NCBI GenBank assembly: GCA_019009955.1
Contig: CM032233.1
Coordinates: forward strand, 15,185,001 to 15,249,000
Origin: Riptortus pedestris
Taxonomy: Eukaryota; Arthropoda; Insecta; Hemiptera; Alydidae
Direction: 5' to 3'
Length of the DNA: 64,000 nucleotides
How positions within the stretch are numbered: the stretch's first letter is position 1; the number at the start of each line of letters is the position of its first letter. The translations under genes and the position numbers were made by a program. Positions 59,035 to 64,000 of this stretch are shown in pieces. The notes below the pieces were generated by a model. That model worked only from the letters and a program-made list of their open reading frames with translations, was not told where the DNA came from and made no database searches.

Positions 59035-60152
59035 CAGGGATGAGCAACACGCGGCCCGCGGGCCGCATGCGGCCCTTTCAACATATTTATGCGGCCCGCC
59101 AAGTATTTCTAATCTTGAATTTATTTTATCAATTTTCTCCCATCATTTTATTGTAAAAAATTAATTATAATTTCATGGTAGTACATACTAAACCGAAACA
59201 ATTTTTTGTGACGAGTTAGTCACTTGACTTAAACTTAATAAAACGTGAAATACAATTATTCTTGGAGATGAAGGGATATGCCTTTCCTTATTTTGGTAAC
59301 AAAGAATGGATGTGCGATTTTGGGTTTCTTATCGACTTGACTCAGCATTTCAATGATCTTAATATGGAACTTCAAGGTAAAGGACAGTTTATTTAAAATT
59401 TGCATGATAAAATTCTGGACTTTGAGCGCTAATTAAAATTGTGGAAACAGCACTTTTTGCAGAATAATGTATCTCACTTTTCACATTTAGAAAAAGAAAA
59501 CGTTACTACTTCTTAAAAATACGCACAATATAGACAGCGATTTCCATGAAAATGTTTTCCTCGCGATTTAATATCGATGTGGGTACAGTAAACGAAGACT
59601 CTCAAATGTAAGTGCTTGACATGCAGAACAATACCGATTTAAAAAATGTATTTTTCTCAATAATCATCAAATATTGTTATAAATCGTTTGTGAGCCCTGA
59701 GAAATTTACACTTTTGACGATCATCCAAAGCAAATGATGTCACTGTTCGGAAGTACCTGTGTTTACGAACAATTATTTTCGACCAAGAAATTAATCAAAA
59801 CTGACCATCTATCAAGACTGATTGATGCACGAGTAGAAAGCTGCATACGTGTAGATACTTCATCAATTTCGGCTGATATTGATTAGCTTGTACCGAAAAA
59901 ACAGTCCAATAATCTGATTAAAAATTTCAAGTAAATTCGTTTTTCTGTTATTTTATTGTTGTTGTTTTTTGTATTAAAATTTGTATATGAAAACTGTACT
60001 TTTTTTAAATTTCTATATTTTTCTATTCTAATGTTTATTATAAATAAAATTTTGTAAATTATTAATATGTGTTACTTTTTGTGCGGCCCAAAAATTTGAA
60101 TAAATTCAAAAATTTAAATTGGCCCGTTGATTAAAAAGTTTGCTCACTCCTG
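59035..60152 (+). mobile_element. hAT element, 5'-deleted transposase
   Basis: Ends CAGGGATGAGCAACACGCGG and, inverted, CAGGAGTGAGCAAAC. Flanks CTATATAC and TTATATAC form an 8-base target duplication with one mismatch. The internal plus frame NKEWMCDFGFLIDLTQHFND, LNMELQGKGQFI, then KNVFFSQ-like and SPEKFTLLTIIQSK-like words give the C-terminal half of a ZBED5/GTF2IRD2-like hAT transposase. The BED finger and the first catalytic region are missing, so this is a deletion derivative. Element X sequence resumes exactly at 60153. Confidence 0.8.
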
Positions 60153-60674
60153 TTATATACATTTATTCTCTATCTTGAATATTAACCGAGATATTTTCAT
60201 TTTTTAGTTTTCAGCCTTTAGTAAACCCCCAATCCAACTCTTGTTACATAAACAATATTCCGTCATATAATAAACCACATTATTCGTTATACCTTTATTA
60301 TACGAGATAGATGCAAATATGTTCTTGTGACCCTTCTCCCTTCTTAAAGTCTTGGACTACTATAATTTCATTGATGAGATAAAAATTATTCTGATTAATT
60401 ATAATATTACAGTACTAGATATAGTAAATAGTTTTCAATAAAATTAATATATTATATTCTTATATATTTCAGTAATTGTTTTTCTTTCCGGTGAGAGGTT
60501 AACAGATCTGTTGTTTACATTTGAGACGCTTCCCGCCGGCAGGGGAGAGATTTCTCATTACCGTTTGTATTTATTCACTTAATATTCACGGTTTTGTTGT
60601 TTTAGCATTATGTAGGTTTATTTATTATTAATCGAGGGAAATCTGCTTAGTCTACGAAGCCACGCGTGACGGAC

Positions 60675-60850
60675 ATTTTATCAAACAGGGGTGCACATTA
60701 TCAAACATAATTTTGTCAAACATGTGCTCGATTTCGGGTTTCTCCTTCGTTGAACGTTCGCCCTACTAACTACAGAACGCAGAATGAGTACAGATAGAGC
60801 AATTTTGGCATTGACTAAAGCTCTGTGTACTAAGAAGAGATCAACTAGAC
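60675..60850. other. No gene seen
   Basis: Short unassigned segment between an X end and a hAT end. Confidence 0.5.
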
Positions 60851-60992
60851 CAGGAGTGAGCAACCTTTTAGCAGATTTCCCTTTAGGGAAATCCGCTATT
60901 GAGGTTGTACTCATGACGGAATTTTCGAATTTTTTCTTCAAATGTCCATCAATCCTACCTAGGAGATGACGAAAATGAGGTCCGTTCAAAAC

Positions 60993-61061
<69 letters not shown>

Positions 61062-62710
61062 CTGTTACCGCTCTAGCGGTCGCAATTTTTGTTTGATCGT
61101 TACCAAACTCGATATTTAGTCGTTTTATGTAAACAGAAAGATCAAGTTCGTTAACGGCTGAAATCGGACCAGTGGAAGGGGGGGGGGGGGGGTTTAGAGG
61201 GGAGGATTTTCGAAAATTCGAAATATTTCCGTTACTATACGTCGGATTGAAAAATTGTATAGAATCAATCTTATTGCAAATTAAATTTACTATAAATATT
61301 GTTCTATACTTATTCTTATAGTTATTGTTTATTCTTTATCTTGAATATTAACCGAGATATTTGCATTTTATTAAATCTGGGCGAATAACGGATGAGAGTA
61401 ACTTTCCCGCCAAAACCTAGGTCGGCCGTTTCCTTCCTTACCTGTTCGGCTCTCGTGAAATTTCTCTATTGTAACACTTCACGTGGGAAATCTGCTTAGT
61501 TTACGCAGCCCCTGCGTGACGGACTTTTTCATCAACGGGCCAATTTAAATTTTAAAACTTTTTGGCGGGCCGCACATAATAGTAACACTCATTAAGTAAT
61601 AATTTAGAAAACTTTATTTATTGTAAACATTAGAATAGAAAAATATAAAAATTAAAAAAAGTAAAGATTTCATATACTAATTTTAATACAAAATAAAAAA
61701 TAAAATAAAATAACAGAAAAAAGAATTTACTTGAAAATTTTAACCAGACATTTGGCACTGTTTTTTCGGTACAAGCTAATCAATATCAGCCGGATTGTTG
61801 AAGTAGCTACACGTACAGCTTTCTAATCGTGCATCAATCAGTCTTGATGGGTGGACATTTTTGATTAATTTCATGGTTGAAAATAACTGTTCGTAAGCAC
61901 ACGTACTTCCGAACAGGGACATCATTTGCTTTGGATGATCGTCAAAAGTGTAAATTTCTCAGGGCTCACATACGATTTATAACAATATTTGATGATTATT
62001 GAGAAAAATACATTTTTTAAATCGGTATTATTCTGCATGTCAATTACTTCCATTTGAAAGTCTTCGGGAACTATATGCACATCGATATTAAATGGCGAGG
62101 AAAACATTTTCATGGAAAACAATGCCTATATATTGTGCGTATTTTTTAAGAAGTAGTAACGTTTTCTTTTTATAAATGTGGAATGTAAGACACATTATTC
62201 TGCAAAAAATGCTGTTTCCACAATTTTAATTAGCGCTCAAAGCCCTGAATTCTATCATGCAAATTGTAAATAAACTGTCCTTTGCCTTGAAGTTCCACAT
62301 TAAGATCATTGAGATGCTGAGTCAAGTCGATAAGAAACCCAAAATCGCACATCCATTCTTTATAACCAAAATTAGAAAAGGCATATCCCAGAACAATTAT
62401 ATTTGACTTTTTAAGTTGTATACTCTTTTTAGCGTTGTACCTCTACTAAGCCAACGTACTTCGGTATTGAAAACCATGTCACCATATTCAGTTTCTAAAT
62501 CTTTCAGGAATTCACGGTGATTTAACGCGAGCGACTTTAGTTCAATTATTGGTATTGTTGGCCAACTCAATCTTTTCGCACATAAAGTTTCCTTGTGAAT
62601 TATGCAGTGGTTAACGAACGATTCCTTTCTTGTGGCCTTCTTAATGCCTTGAAAATAGCCTTCCTGATCCTTCTATCACAATGCTTGACGTTGCTCCATC
62701 TATCGATATA
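60851..62710 (-). pseudogene. Second hAT copy, interrupted by element X
   Basis: The terminal CAGGAGTGAGCAACC at 60851 is followed after 15 bases by an X copy (60870-61524). hAT sequence resumes at ATCAACGGGCCAATTTAAAT. The minus strand then reads, from high to low coordinates, KETLCAKRLSWPTIPIIELK, HREFLKDLETEYGDMVFNTE with VRWLSRG, CDFGFLID-like words, NNTDLKNVFFSIIIKYCYKS and SPEKFTLLTIIQSK. This is the ZBED5/SCAND3/GTF2IRD2-like transposase order. Several stops and frameshifts. The far end (about 62.7 kb) is lost at the copia junction. It extends further 5' than the copy at 59.0-60.15 kb. Confidence 0.75.
60870..61524 (+). mobile_element. Element X, complete copy inside a hAT
   Basis: 655 bases: AGCAGATTTCCCTTTAGGGA palindromic end, block B, (TA)n (61000-61055), block C (TGTCTGTTACCGCTCTAGCG onward, with a G-run at about 61182), block D, and the hairpin end ACGCAGCCCCTGCGT then GACGGAC. 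It is flanked by TTTT/TTTTT (60866-60869 and 61525-61529). The related hAT at 59.0 kb shows the uninterrupted sequence (inverted CTTTTTAATCAACGGGCC), which fixes both ends. Non-coding. Confidence 0.75.
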
Positions 62711-62755
62711 CTGTCGATAAACTGAAAAGTTTTCCCAAAAAAACTTTAGTTTATC

Positions 62756-64000
62756 GTACCGGTCATTGCCGGTTACCAAAAACTAAATTTAGGTGTTTTA
62801 TATGTGGGGATCCTTCCCATAGAGCATCACAATGTCAGTCAAAGAAAGTAGAAAGTACAAATTCTATATCAACATTAGATGAATCTGCTTTATTATCTGT
62901 CAATTTAGAATCAAGTTATCAAAATTCTTATAAATTGTGTTTAGATAGTGGGTCATCCTCCCATATGTGCAAGGATGTTGACAAATTTCTAAATAAAACT
63001 GAATCTGCTATTAAATCAGTCAATTTAGCTGACCAAAATACTTCAAAGATCCTAGGAGAAGGAGATGTAAGATTACATTTTACTAATGGTAAATCATATG
63101 GTCATTATAGGCTTACTAATACTTTGCATGTACCCAATTTAAGAAATAACCTGTTATCTGTTGAGAAAATTACAGATCAAGGTTACGACGTTTTATTTAA
63201 TAAAGATGGGGCTTCCGTTATACGTAGATAGAGAAGGAAATACTAGGTTTGTTGCAGATAGAATAAATGGACTATATTATGTTAGGGAAATCAATCCAGA
63301 CGCTAATAAAATATCTTTAGATAAAGATGCTACAAAACTGAAACTGTGGCATTTTAGGCTATGTCATTTAAATGAAGTGGACCTAAAGAAATTATATAAA
63401 GACAGGTTTGTAATTGGGATGAATTTTAATCTAAAGGATGTTCTAAAAGATTGTGACATTTGTCTAAAAGAAAAAATGTCAAAACCAAGTTTTCCAACAC
63501 ATGTGAATAGGTTAACAAAGCCTCGTTAACAAACGTTATCTAAGGGGGGAAGTCGTTATTTTATTACGTTTATTGATGATGCAACTGGCTATACTGTAGT
63601 CAGGTTTCTTAAAGAGAAAAGCGATCCTCTGAAGGAGTTTAAAAAATACAAAAATATGGTAGAAAATCAGAAAGGCCTGAAAATTAAATGTTTTCAGACA
63701 GATAATGGGGGTGAATATTGTAACAATGAATTCGATGATTTTTTGTGTCAAGAAGGAATTAAGAGAAGGTTGTCTATGCCAAGGGTTCCTCAACAAAATG
63801 GTGTTGCCGAAAGGATGAATCGACCTCTGGTTGAAATGGCGAGGTGTATGTTGTTAAATTCCAATTTGCCACTAGAGTTTTGGGCTGAGGCGGTTAACAC
63901 AGCTTGTTACACTCGCAACAGGTGTCCCTCTAAAAGGATTGGGGGGAGAATACCTTATACTATGTGGTTTGGAAGGAAACCTAACATTTCTTACTTCAAA
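62756..64000 (+). pseudogene. pol: Copia retrotransposon pol, partial, cut by window end
   Basis: A gag zinc knuckle at the start (CGDPSHRASQC), then the protease CLDSGSSSHMCKD with D-S-G, then a GAG-pre-integrase segment (NGLYYVREINPD, LWHFRLCHLNEVDLKKLY) and CDICLKEKMSK completing the HHCC finger. The integrase core follows with FIDDATGY, QTDNGGEYCNNEF and NGVAERMNR carrying the D, D and E positions. One frame change near 63200 and one in-frame TAA at 63527 interrupt an otherwise well-kept frame to 64000. The low decay suggests a young insertion. LTR and RT are outside the window or lost. The junction with the hAT lies at about 62.71-62.76 kb. Confidence 0.85.

Larger units (their letters stand above)
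56822..60674 (+). mobile_element. Element X, long form, with nested Helitron and hAT
   Basis: Block B (from GGGAAATCAGC at 56822 to 56928) and (TA)n (56931-56990) are followed, after a Helitron at 56992-58791, by block C (58794-59034). Block C is split by a hAT at 59035-60152. The rest of C and a 400-base middle then lead to the hairpin end (GAAATCTGCTTAG, GCGTGACGGAC) at 60674. Removing the two insertions gives one X copy of roughly 0.9-1 kb, with its first bases lost. Confidence 0.65.

Overview
The window is AT-rich eukaryotic (arthropod, most likely insect) DNA made almost entirely of transposon relics, with a few exons of one unrecognised host gene family. The insect assignment rests on TE content: an errantivirus-type endogenous retrovirus with a furin-site envelope, R1-like and Jockey-like LINEs, a mariner-like element with the insect-type N-terminal domain, piggyBac, hAT and copia. 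A hemipteran is a guess I cannot prove. No rRNA, convincing tRNA, CRISPR array or bacterial-style operon is visible.

Host-gene candidates, all on the minus strand, all with phase-0 splice junctions: (i) three tandemly duplicated internal exons at 5332-5484, 6343-6489 and 6759-6905; (ii) a terminal exon of about 150 codons at 14951-15415; (iii) a paralogous terminal exon at 54009-54464, with a possible upstream exon at 54946-55041. A satellite of about 0.55 kb period (46.5-51.3 kb) lies 3' of the second terminal exon. A diverged single unit of the same satellite lies 3' of the first.

Layout. 0.2-2.8 kb: an RTE-like LINE split by an insertion. 3.2-4.8 kb: piggyBac-like and Tc1 relics. 5.2-7.0 kb: duplicated exons. 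8.1-9.7 kb: a hammerhead-ribozyme-like Penelope remnant, a long palindrome, a mariner stub and a MITE. 9.7-14.5 kb: no recognised gene. 16.8-18.6 kb: R1-like LINE. 18.6-24.1 kb: broken errantivirus. 24.2-31.4 kb: nested Helitrons and a palindromic Penelope-like element inside a (TA)n tract. 32.1-32.8 kb: long purine tract. 33.1-34.1 kb: piggyBac. 34.1-35.3 kb: Helitron. 35.7-38.8 kb: copies of a non-coding composite element, here called X. 38.8-40.5 kb: mariner-like element. 41.1-43.2 kb: Jockey relic. 44.7-45.6 kb: gypsy pol. 54.5-62.7 kb: X copies, a Helitron and two nested hAT copies. 62.8-64 kb: copia, cut by the window end.

The main novelty candidates are: element X, built as palindromic end - (TA)n - body - hairpin end, with T-run target duplications and an internal (TA)n tract that other transposons repeatedly entered; the hammerhead-like motifs, one pair arranged as an inverted repeat; and the unknown exon family with its co-duplicated satellite. 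Coding elements are nearly all broken. Ages and functions are inference from reading alone; no alignment or search was run.
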